This document shows, piece after piece, positions 45,646 to 60,780 of a DNA stretch of 64,000 nt. This DNA comes from Steromphala cineraria. Taxonomy: Eukaryota; Mollusca; Gastropoda; Trochida; Trochidae. The stretch spans positions 57,986,987 to 58,050,986 of the forward strand of contig OU744726.1 in the NCBI GenBank assembly GCA_916613615.1, given 5' to 3'. How positions within the stretch are numbered: position 1 is the stretch's first letter; each line of letters begins with the position of its first letter. The position numbers and the translations under genes are program-made. The notes under the pieces were generated by a model that ran no database searches, was not told the origin of the DNA, and was given only the letters and a program-made list of their open reading frames with translations.

Positions 45646-47689
45646 CTGAAATAAATAAAGGTTCTTGATAACTAACGTCACTGGATGCAATAAATTTATT
45701 CAGTTTAAAAAAAAATAAAACATTAACTCAAAGGTCTGCAAACATCAGGTTTCTCAAGAAGCTTCCAGTTTATATGTTGCCAGATAAAACAATTTTCGGT
45801 ATAAAATTCCATGTATTGTAATCCAACCTTTGGTAAGGAATTGATATCAAGACGCTTCCAGCATGTGCTTAAACAGAAATCGTATTACGTGGAAACTCGT
45901 TGATTGACGGCCCGACGGATTTGTTGTAGATGATAGTTTTACTCAGTTCAGAGTTGTATAAAACTTCCTATGGAAGGTGGACAACTCTCTTCCTCGTCAC
46001 GTTAAAGTTGAAATCTTCTCCGTTTGTGGGGAGGAAGAGTGCGGCCATCACAGTCACGAAGACTTGAGGACAGACACGAGGGAGAGAGACACTTTACTAA
46101 ATGACTGACTTTACAGTCACACAGGAATTTCAAAGTCACTATTTGAATCTTCAACCAATCGCGTCCCGTTCCCGTTTCGAGGTCCAAACTCCAGGATGGA
46201 CGTCTACCTACTGTACCCGAGAGGAATACTAAAGTGTGTCCTGAGACAAACGTGCTAACATCCCGACCCGAATTACGTAACGTACTCTTTGAACAAAAAG
46301 AAAAACTCGTAAAAGCAATTACGTTGAATAAACACGCCTGTTTGTAAGGCTTGTCAGCCGTGTATATCTAAAGTTCATGTTAAATTTGACACCCGGGACC
46401 CGGGTAAACCTAGAGCTCAGAACTTTATCGCCAGGCCTTGTGTCAACAACATCACACCGACTACCCTCATCCGGGACCTTACGTAAAAAAGTCACGTGAG
46501 CAGGTGACCTTATGTCAGGTCATAGTGTCCGAAGCGCTTTGATCCTATTGTAGATCCACCCAACACCCCAGTTAGAGACCCCAGTTAATGAGTCAGTCTG
46601 TCTCACTCTTAGTTCCCTCCCCTTAGGTCAAGGTCGTGGGCATTTCTAACCAGATTTCGTGTGTGCGCGGCATACCTGACGGGCTTACCAAAGCAAGTGA
46701 TTTATGTAAGCTGAAATTTTCTGTCATTCCTGTGGAATTTTCGACCCGGTGACGCAAACCTAAGTTTCAAATGCTGTCCTTATACCGACTGTGTATACGA
46801 GAGCGTGTTTATCTTGAAGGTGAACTTGAGCTACAGAGGTAAATTGCAATGACGTCAAGAATCATTTTTTAAACTTAACGAATTACACCCAACCACTTTC
46901 ATTGAGCCCTATGTCTCAACTTGTTGCATTATGCAACAAAGGAAGCTTTCAGAATAATCCAGCACAATTAGATACTTTGTTGGGGTTAATTGGTTAACGC
47001 CAGTGTTTAAAAGGATTAAAATCTCTTTTAATTTATTTTGCACAACGCCTGCGCGTTTTGTTTAGGCTACTTGATAGAAATTAATTAATCGTATACCCTT
47101 TCTTCCGTCAAAGACGTAAGTATAAGAACAAATAATAAAATAGAACCTTGTTACTGACAGGCAGAAATTAAAAATCTTCCTTTAGCACAAAACAACGAAC
47201 TGTTATCGTAAATCGAAGAATAAGATGCCTTATTGGCGAATGCAAATGACGTTTGACCCAGATGAAATGGCTTTTTTTCAAAACAAACAAATCATTAGCA
47301 ATTGAAAATCAAGCCCAGATTACTATAAGAAATGAAAGGTCGCAAAAAAGGTCGCTGAACTTTCAGGATGTTGTGATAATTCAATACCAGATATCACTTA
47401 CGCAGCTATTCATTGTTCTTTGCTATCAGGACTAATCCATTTAGTAAAGACCTTATAATATCACGTATCTTATTTGGTAAAATATGCATCAAAATCTGCA
47501 ACGGAAATTTTCACACAACATTTAAGCTCTGAATTCCAACGTACATGTATGAAATGTAAATAAATAGCATACAGGGCACCTTGACCGTCATTTGGTTCCA
47601 TAAACAATAAAATAATTATTATTAATAATCCCTAATGGCTAAGAAAATATTCAAATTGTCTTGGCTTTTTTTCATTTTGGAGAACAACA

Positions 47690-48060
47690 TGGAAATATAT
47701 TTTAAGAGCGTGGTTCATTTCGACCCTAGTTAAGGGTCACTCAGCCTAGAAATGGTAATCCCGATTCGATAGTCTATATCCAACAATTTCAGTGATTCTA
47801 GAAAAAAATGAAAGGAGGTTTTTAGGGCGTGGTCACTGTGAGCCAGAGAGTTGAAAACCAGTATCTACGGTCCTTATTGACTAAGTAATCTAAGATATCA
47901 AACATACGGTCTTCTTGGTCTTTTCATTCTGGAGAAAAAGATTAAAATATTTTATTTCTATGTTTTGCCACAGAGTGACCAATGCTGCAATTTACAATCC
48001 TCATTTGCTATGGAGTTGGTACACATGACTTTTTGCCCTACTCGTTCTAGAGAAACAGTA
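47690..48060 (+). repeat. Diverged Pearl-type core units
   Basis: Segments such as GGAGGTTTTTAGGGCGTGGT, GGAGAAAAAGAT and ACAATCCTCATTTGC resemble the tandem core at 41556-42200. They are heavily mutated and lack the ACGG tail. Confidence 0.5.
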
Positions 48061-50364
48061 TGAAATATGTTAATGGCGTTGTTCCTCCGTTTCTTGTTGC
48101 GGACAACAGTCACAAAGATTACAATTACACCTGCTTACCATAAGTTTGTTTAACTGCTTTTCCTGTCACATACTGAAAGATGATACTGATATTAATAGAG
48201 GAACATATATATTTGGATATATAAGGATATATATAGGCGATGCTTAGGTCCAAAATGTAAGAATTCTAACGTCTTGATTATCTTGTAAAATCATCATATC
48301 GAAATATTCCATGAAAAAAGTAAGCAGTATCATAACGTTGACCAACATTGACTATATGTACCGAAAGTTTGCTGAAAATGTGTTTAATCGAAAACCATAC
48401 TGCGCAAAGAAGAATATTAGAATTTTAAAATTTTGACCAATGCCCATCTTGGAGAATGTCAGAATGGTATCAGGCATGCCACATATCTGTTTTCCGTATG
48501 TGCAGTGTAGATATGACCAACGTACTCTAATATATTATTGTAAGAAAGGGTGGCCAATTCAAAATTCCCTAAAATGATGATGTAATTAAATCAGAAATCT
48601 TCAGGTTGGCAGCTGTAATAATCCCAATCTGATACAAAGTATGTACAAAGAAAATAGTTTTTATGGTGTTTATATATCTACATAATGTATTCATACCGTA
48701 TAAGCGCATATTGTATATTTTGACATATTATATTCTGTTCATATAAAAAACGAAAGGAACAAGTGTAAGAAAATAGTATACCAAATCCTTGTTTTATACA
48801 TTTGTGAGGTAAATGTTTACCTAATGGTGAAAAATAGTTGACAATGAAGCAGTAAAGAAAGAAAATAGATCCTTAAGAAAAGAAAAATGTGTTGTAATGA
48901 AGACATTTAAATAATTTGTGATTTGTCATGGTACCATGTCTTCACTCCTTGCAACATGCATAGTACGGAATATGCATTATTGAGTTTTTGATCAATATTA
49001 TTTAAAGGAAAGCTTTAAAATTAAAAGTAAAAAGGAACGTGTTAGTGAACGTAAACCATCTACATCTTTAAACATTTAAATAAAATGGCTCATATTTCTA
49101 TAGAATTACAGCAATAAATTTACTCTCGAAAGCAAAGAATCCTATTTTTAAAAGCTGAACGATTCTAAAGTCCAAAATGAAACATTGACCCTTTTATCTT
49201 CAGAATCTGGCAGCAGTTCCTTGTTACGTGTTGATGACACACCCTTCTTGATAAGACAAAGACACTATTTAAGTCCTTATCTGTTTGTGTGACGTGGCGA
49301 TTGTTAGTATCGAACCTCTTCTAACTCTTCCATGGTTAAAGTTTGTTCAGGCGCTGCAGTCTGTTTGTCCACTGCAACTAAAATACCTCCAATGTGGCTA
49401 TTTTGCTCAAAGCCTTGTTTGTTTCTAACGTAACACCGCCTCTCTGTTTGTTCCAATAGGGTGGGGTCATTGTCACAGCGCTGGATTTTATCAACTATGC
49501 ATTGAACAAACCATCAACTATGCAAGGAATAAACACGATTTCAGGGACTCTACCTGTTAAAATTTACAGTTGCGTGGAAAACATAACAAATTAGACTGAC
49601 AGCACTGTTCAAACACTATTGCTTAGTTTAAGGATTATATTCTGAATGCTGTGAACAGTTGGCGCGATTCCTGTGTTCTGTAACTTAGATGAAAACAGTT
49701 GAGAGCATGTTCAATAAACTTCCTCTACCGCAAGTTGCAGCTTCAAAAAAGGTGTTTTTACTTTACAAGGTTTCTAAATCAAACATCTTTTTTAAAATAA
49801 TGTCTGCAGTCTGAATTCAAGTCTGTTTGCTGCAAATAATAGGAAATATTCAACTTGATAAGTCATCAACGATTGTGCAATTTACTGATTGGGCTTTATC
49901 GTTCGAGGGCAAATGTCAACGTTCAACGTTTATTCATTTAACTTTTTATATTCGTATTTTCCATTAATAGATATTAACACCTCTCCATACCTGTGTCGTT
50001 TGGGATTCATTTTTTGGATTAGATTTTCAGCAATACAAACTAGCGCCGACAGGTCCTTTGTTTTTTTCAACACGTCTTACGCGTAATGGTCATTTTTCTT
50101 TGTCGTTTTTATCACGTCCAGGCGTAAGTATGACTCCTTTCTTTCGTAAATTTAATCTATACAAAATTGAAATATGGAAAGGACGAAAGTCTGCCAACAA
50201 ATATCTTCTAGTATCATTTCCAAGGTATAAATATTTCTCACCTAATACAATTAACCCGCAAATTTTATTTTATGTTTTTCTACGAAGGAACATATTGACA
50301 TAAGTACAAGTATATGTCTGCATTTTGATATAACCAACATCAATTCTAAAGCACTCTGTCCAGA

Positions 50365-50625
50365 TAAAGTACCATTGGCTCTGTAGCTCACAAGTCTTTC
50401 TATGATTGATTATTTGAAAGGTCACAACACCACCATTTGCGGGGGTCACAGGGTCCCTATATCTATAAATTAAGACCTCAGTACTGAAGTAGTCTGTACA
50501 CAACATTTCAGTTTCTAGATGATTCTTAAGAAGAGAAGAATAAACGAAAACTTTACGGATGGAAAAACGCCGACACAATGTCATGTCATAATGCCCTTCG
50601 GACCTTTTATGCCAGATCGAAAACT
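50365..50625 (+). mobile_element. Single-core Pearl-like element
   Basis: It has the start landmark ACCATTGGCTCTGTAGCTCA, one core unit (GGGTCACAGGGTCCC through AGTCTGTACACAACATTTCA) and a degraded tail (ACTTTACGGATGGAAAAACG, then CATAATGCCCTTCGGACC). The order is the same as in the five-unit copy at 41440. Confidence 0.7.
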
Positions 50626-52475
50626 AATTTATGAGCAAGATATATTACTAGTGAGGCTGTGTGGCAGTTTTCATAATACAGAACTTCTGCCGCTTATTTC
50701 GCTTAATTTTAAACAAATGATAAAACCTGCAGTGGTCTGTATGTTTTAATATAGACAGACAGACAGATTTTATTCAGTATGAGGCCATTGGACAAATTTA
50801 CGTAGGCCTAATGTTTTCATATAGGCCCATTGTCTAATTCAATCATGTTGGTCATTTTCAAAATGAAATGTTGCTACTATTTACAAGTTTGAATGATATT
50901 CCTCTTATTTCTTTGCAAAAAGAGAAAAAATTTCATTACCCTCAATATTGATAACTCCATTACCCTCAATATATATTATTTTTTAGCATCACAGACCAAA
51001 TGGATAGATGGGGTATATGACAAAAACAAATGACAGATTATGTTCTTACAGTATATCTTTTTTTTCCATTTTATTATTGGTATAGCGACTTTTATTTTCC
51101 ACGAAGGTACCTATTTGGTTCCTTCCCGTACAAAAATTACTTTTCAAGACTCGCCTAAGCAACTGTCAGAACCATTCGTTGACATGAGTCGACTTTATTT
51201 ACAAACAAGGTTACTTTTCAGCGGTTGTTTCGGTAACTGCCATAAGCGTAGATAGTGAAAGGTGTGTGTGTATACTTAGTAAGTTTAATTAAACAGAGTT
51301 CAGGGAGTTCGGCGTCTTTTTCACCCCCAAATATCACCATCTTCCGAGATTCCCCCTAGTGCGCACTGACCTAGAAGACGAACAAACAGAGCTACTTTCC
51401 AGTTTACCGCCGCATGCAGGTTCGGTTAGCTTTACGTGATAGAGCCGCAGTTTCGTACCCATCATGGCTGAGGAGTCTCAATTGTTTGTGTGTTTACTAA
51501 ACTGGTTCTATTTGCACGACACTTAGTGCCCGACATTTGAGAGAAAGCGATGCCGCCCCGCCTTTGCAAAAGTTCTTTGCCAAGGTTTCTCATATTGGTT
51601 TTCGAGGCAGTGGTTCTAAGGGAAGCAAGACAGATCAGGCGTCAAGGTTTCACGTAAATGTCAACTTGCTTGTATCCAATGCTGAATTATAAAACCAACG
51701 TGTTAAGAAACCTGTCCAATATATCAAGTTATGATGTAGCTGAAGTAACATTTGTCTGCTAAATTAGATTCAAACGTGGAGGGTGATTGTCAGAAATTAT
51801 ATGCCAATCTTCTCGTCAATTGAACAGGAATAGAAACGGCACGTAAGCGTGGAGCACGCCTCGTAGTCTACCGGTGAGTGTGAAATGCACCGCCTTCTGG
51901 CACTAAGGGAACAATGAACTGTTTGTGTTTACAATCAAAGGGAATATAAAACGAAGGCATTTTACACGCCCATGAAATCTTGAAATGAATTAAATTCTGG
52001 ACGAATGAGGTTTATGAACCCAGGAACAAGTAGGAACAGTTCCAGACAATTACATTACACAGAGACTTGAAACGAAACAGGTACACAGGGCAATCTAATT
52101 GCTGTTGCGCGAAAAGACTCACCTGTGTGCATAATGACTACAAAAACATTCAAATACCTACTAAGAAAACGTCATTTAATTTGAAATAGACTTGTGGTTT
52201 CTTATAACAGATAATTTGTCTCAAACAGGTAAAAAACACAAAAATATTAACTCCTTTTGCTTTGAAAGCCTTTATAAGGGTGAATCGAGATTTGGAGTAG
52301 TAGTAATGGACAAGAATGGATCAAAATTAGACCCTCGTTTGTCTGTTTACTTAAACTGACGTGTCAAAAGCTCTATAAATACAATTTAGTCATATTCCAA
52401 CCCATGACGTAAGGCACTCCCGATTTGGACTGTTCTAGAAGATCTACCTGAAGATACACCACAATATAAACAACA

Positions 52476-53054
52476 AGAATAGTTTGAACTCCATGACGTG
52501 AAAAGCTGTAAATAAATTTGACGTCACTTTGACATGTCTAAATCTTATTCAAATAATGTCATGAATCCTCACCTGTTCTTATATGTCCCTTTCTCTCCCT
52601 AAAAGGTCATTACCAATTCCAAATATTTTTTCAAGTTTTTTAAATATAATTTGTTTGGGCCAAATATTATAATACACTCTCAGTCATTTTCATAGTGATA
52701 TGACACTAAATAAGTAAGGGATTTCTACATTAAGGATTGAATTTCAATATGTTGACGTCCCAGAATAGTTTGAACTCCATGACGTGAAAAGCTGTAAATA
52801 TATTTGACGTCACTTTGACATGTCTAAATCTTGTCCCGATATTCAAATAATGTCATGAGCCCTCACCTGTTCTTATATGTCCCTTTTCTCCTTCTAAAAG
52901 GTCATTACCAACTCTAAAGATGTTCATGTTTTTTAATGACATTTTGTTTCGACAAATGTTATTATACACTCTCAGTCATTTCCATAGTGATATGACGCAA
53001 TTAAGTAAGAGATTTCTACATTAAGGATTGAATTTCGATATATGTTGACGTCCC
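52476..53054. repeat. 286-bp tandem duplication
   Basis: AGAATAGTTTGAACTCCATG starts at 52476 and 52762. Both halves contain TTTGACGTCACTTTGACATG, CTCACCTGTTCTTATATGTC and TTAAGGATTGAATTTC, with scattered differences and a small insertion in the second. No ORF. Confidence 0.9.
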
Positions 53055-56000
53055 TACGTTAACAAACGCTACTCTGAATGTCAATGTCACCATAACATAT
53101 TTTAAAAATTCGTTCCAAAGTTATTATAATCTTAATGTTAAATCAAAGTGTTTTTGCTATTGTGACAAGACGTAAAACTAAAAGTTTGTTTTGATACATC
53201 TTTATCTGGAAACATGTTCTTGCATAATGTTAAACATTAGCCTAACTGACTTTAAACATTATCTTTGAAACTACAAGTACCAAAGTAAACACACTATTGT
53301 ATTTCAGCCTTTAGAAACAAAATGAAAGTTCGTTTTGCCCATGAATGATACGATTATATCATCAAAGTGTCTCATGATATGACATTTGTCAACACACAAC
53401 GATTGCGATTATCTAATATTAAGTGATTAAAGAACAATTGGCACAAGGTCTTTATTCCATATCGAGTGTTCCTTGTGAAAAAGGACTCACTATCACATTT
53501 TAGAATTCTTTTCAAGCAATGATGTCGACATTATTGGACAAGGGCCTTCTGGTGATACATGCCTCAAACAGTAACACATAAAGAAACAAAGTGTTTCCCA
53601 AATTTAGCTTTTCCAATGAAAGAAGCAGGACGTTTAGCTAGCATTTCATCCCATAAGCGTTCGAGGGAATCCCCCTTCCCCCGTGAGGTTAAACTGATTC
53701 AGAATCTAAACACCCAGTAATCACTAGACCACGTGGTGAAACATTCGCCACTAGCGGCTAGCAATGGATTAAGAGCGGCTAATTCCCTCCCTTTGATGTG
53801 AAACCGAGACTAAATTATTGGGTATATGTTTGTTCTCTTCCGGTATTCTAAACCATGTTGACTGTGACTATAAAACTATTTGTCGAAAACAAATCATTAA
53901 ATGTCAAAGTTATTTTTGTTCCACGTATACAGTAAAGCAATAACAAATATGCTATTGTGTACATTTTTTATTTGACAAAGGATTAGGTAAACCTAACAAG
54001 TTATCTAAAGGCAGTGACATGTAAAACATTGGTTTAATTGGAATGTTAACAGAATGCTGACCTTATGTTATCAAACCCGCCCTCTTGACAACATTCACAC
54101 ACTCCACCAAGGTATATCAATACATGTAGCTGTAGCACGGACTGCAGTGTTTGCACTTGCAGGGTTTACCTGATGTGTAATCTGTGATGCTGCATGCTAA
54201 TCAACCTATGACATGGAAGAGCTAATTACAGATGATCTTGATAGAGAGACGTGCTTTCAAACACGTACACATTGGACATGTAGACATTCTTGGATACTGA
54301 TGAAACAATTTGTATTTATGTGAACTTACAAAATGCAATATGAGGGCAAATTATGATGTATATCTATCGTGTAAGAATTGATAAATATTATATCTATTGG
54401 AGTCCTTGGTTATTTTACAAAAAAAAGATTTTGTTTCAAATAATTATTTTTTGCAAATATGAGAGTTAGATTGTGATGATGTATATCTATTACTCAGATT
54501 AAATTGCACGTGGTGACATATAATGCAAGAATGTTCTGATTCGAACTAGATTGAAGATCATAAAAGGATTAATGAAGCAATTTAATGATAACCTGTATAC
54601 TGATCAAATAATTATAATTGATACAATTTGTCTTATAGTATGGATTGCTATTATTCCCAAGATCGTATGTATTGCCTACTCGATTGGCGCAGCATAGAGA
54701 CAGCCCTTATCAAACCATCGACTTCTTTAAAACGTCAGTCTGAATACAAAGCACTTCAGAACGATTTGTCCGAAGTATCTCCTGTGAACTTTAAAATTTT
54801 CTAATGTGTCTATCGAAGTGGTTTGAAAGATGTGTGAAAGACGGTGTGGGTTGAACCAACTTCTATATTAAATAAAAAAAATTATGAACACGATTATTGA
54901 ATGTTTAACCAGCATGACAAAATATATAAAATTAAAATCAAAGATGAAAGAGAAGACAGTCCCTGTACCCTGAGGACTCCCACGTTAATTATTTTTAAGG
55001 AAGATAATTTGAAATCATTATGCATTCTACGATTTATTCATTTACCATGCCTTCTCAGTTTAGAACCCGTCTAGAAGAAAATCCAATTCATTATTGGGCA
55101 TTCGCGAAAGTTAACATCCATCCTGCAAACCCTTTCTGGCGAACCAATAACAAACCAAAGCTACAACCAAGAAACGTTCAATCCTTTTGCAACACGTCAA
55201 ATTAACCTCCGTGAACTACATCCACTTTTGTTAAAAGGGAGACCATCTACTTTCAACAGTTCTAAAAGTCGGTTAGGAAACTTCCATTGCCTTAACAGGG
55301 CAACCTGACCTGACTCGGTACGTGCTCGAGGCAGGCTGTATTCGTTCACTCGATTTTCTTGAACGTTTCGCGAACACCAAGAAACCAGCATGATTCTCGA
55401 GGATTGAACTATTCGCTCGAACGCAGTAATGGATTCCGCTTCAGGTCATTTCAAACTTTGGTCAAATTAAAATCCAGTGATGACGTCACATTTGTGAAGA
55501 CACGTTCAGCATGGAACAGGCTATGACCTTTGCCCCGGTGTCATCTGCTTCTGTCATTTGCTGCACGTGCTGAAGCAGACGATAGATTGCAGAAGATATC
55601 TTTCTATAACCTAGCTTCAACAGTCTCAGAAAAACTCAATTATCGTCTGCTTACCAAAAGGAGAACAAACATGGCGGGCGGTCCCAAGTCGGTACTGATG
55701 AGACACAACGTACCGGGGTCTTGAACTGAGAACAACTCCTGAAGCGCCATCTTACACTTGACTTAATGATGAATTACACCAAGCTCCGTTTCATTCAATC
55801 AATTCTATTTTGCTATTAAAGCCTTTCATGCTTCAGGAATAATATCTATCCAAAATGATAAGTGATTCATCAGTATTTAAGCGGTATTGAATTCACTAGA
55901 AACTACTTTAAAATTGTTAATTAAACTTTTGGTAAATTTTTCGTCAGTTTTAAAACTTTATTTGGGAAATGGACTAAATTCAAATGAACTCTTTAAATTT

Positions 56001-59000
56001 CGTATGGACAAGGTCATAAATTGAAATGATCCTTATTTCAATTAAATACAAGTAATAAATGTAAAGGGATTTAAATTAAACTACCTTGGCAAACGATAGT
56101 AACGGCAGTTACATCAATGATTAAACGTTTTGTAAATACAGTAGAACCCGGATATAACCAACTCCAAGGGACCACAGAATTTAGTTCGCTATGTCCGGTG
56201 TTCGCTATACGCACATAATTTGAATGATACTAAATAGGGACGGGACTTGAAACTTTGTTCGCTATATCCGAGTGTTCGCTATATTAATCATCAAGAAAGT
56301 CTTTTTATATGGCAAGGCATCAGCTCCATGCACACACATAATGTTATGAGAAAGTAAGATGTCAAATCAGAAACTTGTCAAAAGTCAAAACTACATAGAA
56401 ATAACAACAACTAATAATTCGTTCAAGTCTAACTGATGTCAATAGTGATTGGCCTATATAAAGCCTTACACATACAGATTTTCTATTGATAAGCCAAATG
56501 TTAATGCTCATTTTCTTACCGAAACTACTTCCGACAGAATAAGAACTGGTTTGTTGAACAACGTCCATGCACTTTCACAAAACGCCAAAGAACGTCGTCA
56601 AATAAATCAATGAGAAAACATGAAAGCAAGATCTCTAAACAAATTCGAAATAAACCACAATAGGATTAGGCTCCGAGAAAGAACCGAAGATGTTACATAC
56701 TCACTTCCTCATACCGTTCCTATTCCATCAAAGATACACGAGTGGCGGTTGTGTACCCCCTATTGATGGAAAGGAACAACAGAGCAGTTTTTGTCCCGCT
56801 GCTCCCTGCACGGTTGTTTATAAACGCGCTGCACCGGAGTCAATCTGGGATAAAGTATGTGGAACCCACATACGTCCCAGGTAAAAACCATGTGGAATTC
56901 AAACCAGGAAGACTCCTTTATCAATATGTTTACTCTGTGGTGGATCAGAACAAGACAGAAACAATAGCGGATGTGTGAGGGATGCTGCGGGGTATTAACT
57001 TCGGTCCGCGATTATTCATTCAGAAAGTTTTTTTCTGACTGGAGATTAATTGTGACGTAGCTGAAGCGGATTTTCGTAAATCTTTTATTTGCATGACTCT
57101 GATGTTGGGGATATGTTGCACTTTTTGAAGTTGTTATATGCGATGAACTAAACTTTGGATTAATTCTGAAATTCCTTGCAGGAAGATTCTGTAAGTCTTC
57201 TATTTACATAACTCGAAAGTACTGAACTAAAACAAAGTGCAGCTTCATGGTGGATAAAGGATTGTTTCTAGTCCAAATTTATCCTTGACAAACATATGTG
57301 CAAACATTTAATGCACTCATTACCTAACAACCCGCCGACCAGCACATACAGCTGTAGTTGCTCTGAGACATGACAATGACTTCTTGCACTAGGAAATATT
57401 AGTTCATGTTTTGAAGGCTTTCTTAGGTAGAAATACTTTTTTAGAATGAAAGACGTCATTGAATTTGGACAAAACAAAAAGGTTTTCCGTATATATTTCC
57501 TTTACAGCATATACCTCCAGGAGAAACACTTTATGATTTCAAAAAGCCTCTGAACATATTTCAAAATTGGCGATTTCTCATTTGAATAGAGCATTGCAAA
57601 ACGTAGATCTATGATTTCATGAGAACCCCGGTATAGATAATGACGACTGTCAGATGAGTCAGATGACATCTTGTGCAGATTGACCAAGGAAATTAAGCTC
57701 AACTCATTGCTGTTGTTTAAAATGCATAAGAAGTTCGAAATGTTAAAGATCAGTTGGAGTAAAACAGACATTCAGACAGACAGACAAGATAGACAGACAG
57801 AGTAAGGCCCTGAACATTACCTGCCAGGTTCCATCAATAAGAAACAAAACATTTCTAGAAAGTCATGCCAAAGAATGAGCTGTGACTCACGCATATGTGT
57901 GGATAAAGTGTTCGGGTTCTGAATGTTCAAGCCCAGTCGTAGTGAGCTATAGACAGTGTGAGCTGAACGTGGACAGTTACTTTGTCCAAGCTTTCATCCA
58001 TAAAAATATAATTCTAGAAAATGATATCCAAGAAATGGAGCTGAAACTCACCCATCTGTGCCGGCAAACTGTTCAAACTGTAAATGTCAAGCTGAGTCGG
58101 AGTCGCATGGACAGACAGAATGAGTCGAGGAATGGACAGTGGCTGTAAGTTGCAGGAGATGCTGAAGGTACCCAGATATGGCGATAATCTGCTATATCTC
58201 ACTAATCTCCTCGTCTTAGCTGCAAGTTACTGCTCTGCCTCTAGTTTGCTGACTAGAACTGTTAATCCCTTAGAGAATCTCAGAGAGTGGTTATAATCCC
58301 TGAACGGTGGATATAATCCATCCTCAGCTGAAGATAACTGGGCGTTTGGACGTCCATCGGCTTAAAAGCGCACTCACTTGGGCCAATCATTTCATAAAAT
58401 ATTTGAAAATGACGGCTGTGTATTGACGAAATACTTCCGGTTTGCGAGGTGGCGTTGGATCAGAGCCAATATCCAACCCAGATTTGACATACTGGGAACT
58501 GCGTGCTGTATTATTGATTTCATAGAGAATAGTTAAGGGCTGTTACTTTTCTTTCAAATCCTAAATTTATTAAGGAAGTAAGTCATAACGATGTCAACTT
58601 CCTGACTTTTCGCGATGTATCGATTATGTCAACATTGACTTTGGTTCATTCCAATCACTGACCTGACCTCTCGGGGTTGTTTTTTCATGTTATATGACTA
58701 TTAAATAATTTTCTGAAATCGACGTTATCAATGATGAAACAACAAAACCAATATTCGTTTAACCTCACACAATAGAGTTAATCATTTGATTCTCCGTAAA
58801 ATTTCTGAAATATACGATACAGAATCTGATCTCACAGATTACAAGCTTTTCACAATGTTTCAACGTCAATTGAGGAGACAGTTAATGATTCAAAGTATCA
58901 AGGCATAATTTGCAAAAATGTGCATCAATGTTGCGGGAAATCTAAACGCTTTTTGTCATGAAAACGAAAACCAACGCTCAAATACAATTCAATCAATTCA

Positions 59001-60780
59001 TGTACTCATAGAAAGCTTCTTACGCAAATGAAAACAATTGATAGAAGATCACCACTGGTCCAAACGACGTCAATTTAAAAAGTCGATGGTATCTTGACAT
59101 GTATTTTCAGGAGGAAATGTACCTAAGGTAGGTGATAGAGCAGCCCAATGCGATCCCAATGCATTAACCACAGTTCTTCATTATAAAACGTCATAGCTAA
59201 AGACCCTATCATCCTATTCACATCAATTGTAACATCATTTATCTCCAGAAATCAAGTCGAACATCGAAGATAAACTGTATACTCACTTTCAGTAGCTAGG
59301 GAAATGCCAGTTAGACAAGTAATAAGGATCCTTATAATACAGCAACATGTTATTAGTTCGAAGTTTTGCCTTAAGTTTGTCAAATATCGTCATTTTCCAG
59401 GTTTATACGACAGGTATATCGAGACATATCACGTCTCAACATTTTGCAAGTCACTCTTGTTTAACCAGCCACTTCGTTGTTTTAGTGTAGACATCAAAGG
59501 GATCGAGAAGAGGGAAGAAACTGGATATTAGTTAAGAATTCGGTAAATCCAAAGAATGTTTGCAGCAAAATGTCAAAACTTAAGTTGCTGTAACCACAAG
59601 TTAAGGGGAGATTATATGATGACTCAGCTGTTTTTGTTCATTGGTCAATGTTTGTCAATGTTTGTCAACAGTGTGACCCAACTACCGATGACTAATGATA
59701 TTCCAAGATCTTCCCTTAGAATGTGTCACTCTCTCGATAGTCGCCCTTGGCAGGCAGGTAGTCATGCTAGAGGGCGCTAACTAATGTCACCTTGACCTTG
59801 GTAATGACGTCAAGCCACCCAAGGAATATTTTGCAATGATTTGATGGAACTGAAACATTTGACAATTGATAGTGGTCGATATGTCTTGACAATTTCCACA
59901 ACAGAAATTCTATGACAAGAACTTCCTCAAGCCACTTAAATTCAGTTTAAAGTATGACAACTTTTTGAAATTTTCAGGTGATCCTGTGATTAAATTTATG
60001 TGGACGTCCAAACCACAATATTTACATTTGACCTACGCATTTAAACATTTTGTTTAGATTGCGAGTCACTTTTGGGCTATTACCAGTTTATTTAGAAAAA
60101 TAACAAAACCATTACCTTTGTCTCAAAGGTAGCCATTTCTTTGAAAGTCACGGTATCCGTCAGAATGGTAATTTCCGTTTTGGAATTCTACTTCCTCTTC
60201 TATCAATAACCTATATGCTTGTTTAGAGCTGCGTTCTACCAAGTCAGTTATAATTGAGATTAGAACAAGATGAGATATATGATCTCTATGTTAGAATTAA
60301 ACATATTAAAAAAAGTTTGCCGTTGTTGTTGATTGTGGATTGCAATGAGAGTCTGATGGCATCAGAGTAAGGGGAATAGAAGATTGTTCAAGAAGTTGGC
60401 ATTATAGATTGGTGTAACAAGAATTGGTCAACATATGTAGCTCAGATGTTACTGCTTTGCTATTTATTATAATCCATAAAGTATCAATATCATGTTAGTA
60501 ATACCAATAAACCCATTGCGCTCCTTTCAGAAATGGTTTATTAACCCCTCTCGATAGAAACTTAGCAAAGATTGTACCATTAATTCACATTTGCGTTGCA
60601 ATGTAATGCAACATTCTTTAATCTCATGCAACGTTCATTTCGTGACCCTCAACGTTATATGCTAGTTGTAACTTAAAGGGACATCAGAATAAACGTCTGC
60701 AATTGGAAAGCGTCAGTTTCCTCACACAACCGCTCCAAATTGCTTGACACAATTATTTCAGGCAGCATCATTCCATGTAC
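53055..60780. other. No supported gene
   Basis: AT-rich, with only short ORFs lacking domain motifs or paired splice sites. The CAGTAGAAC-type remnant at 56131 is listed separately. A short (GACA)n stretch lies near 57776-57800. Confidence 0.45.
56131..56285. mobile_element. CAGTAGAAC-type MITE, right end missing
   Basis: ATACAGTAGAACCCGGATAT, then TTCGCTATGTCCGGTGTTCG and TGTTCGCTATATCCGAGTG, match the family at 26750. The right terminal CAGTAGAAC counterpart is not seen. Confidence 0.6.

Larger units (their letters stand above)
45646..52475. other. No supported gene; upstream region of the membrane protein
   Basis: This stretch should hold the missing 5' exon(s) and promoter of the minus-strand gene, but no convincing signal-peptide exon was found. 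Diverged Pearl-type segments are listed separately. Short ORFs lack motifs or splice partners. Confidence 0.45.

Noticed and set aside
51410..51465. Minus-strand ATG ATG GGT ... CAC|GTAAAG as first exon of the membrane protein
   Set aside because: Phase would fit, but the ten residues carry no hydrophobic signal and the donor is weak; not enough to call.
55670..55726. Start codon ATGGCGGGCGG with good context as first exon of a plus-strand gene
   Set aside because: Frame stops after 15 codons and no convincing donor precedes the stop.
56515..56568. Minus-strand MDVVQQTSSYSVGSSFG followed by GTAAGA as a first exon
   Set aside because: Phase 1 donor is incompatible with the ectodomain exon, and no signal peptide is present.
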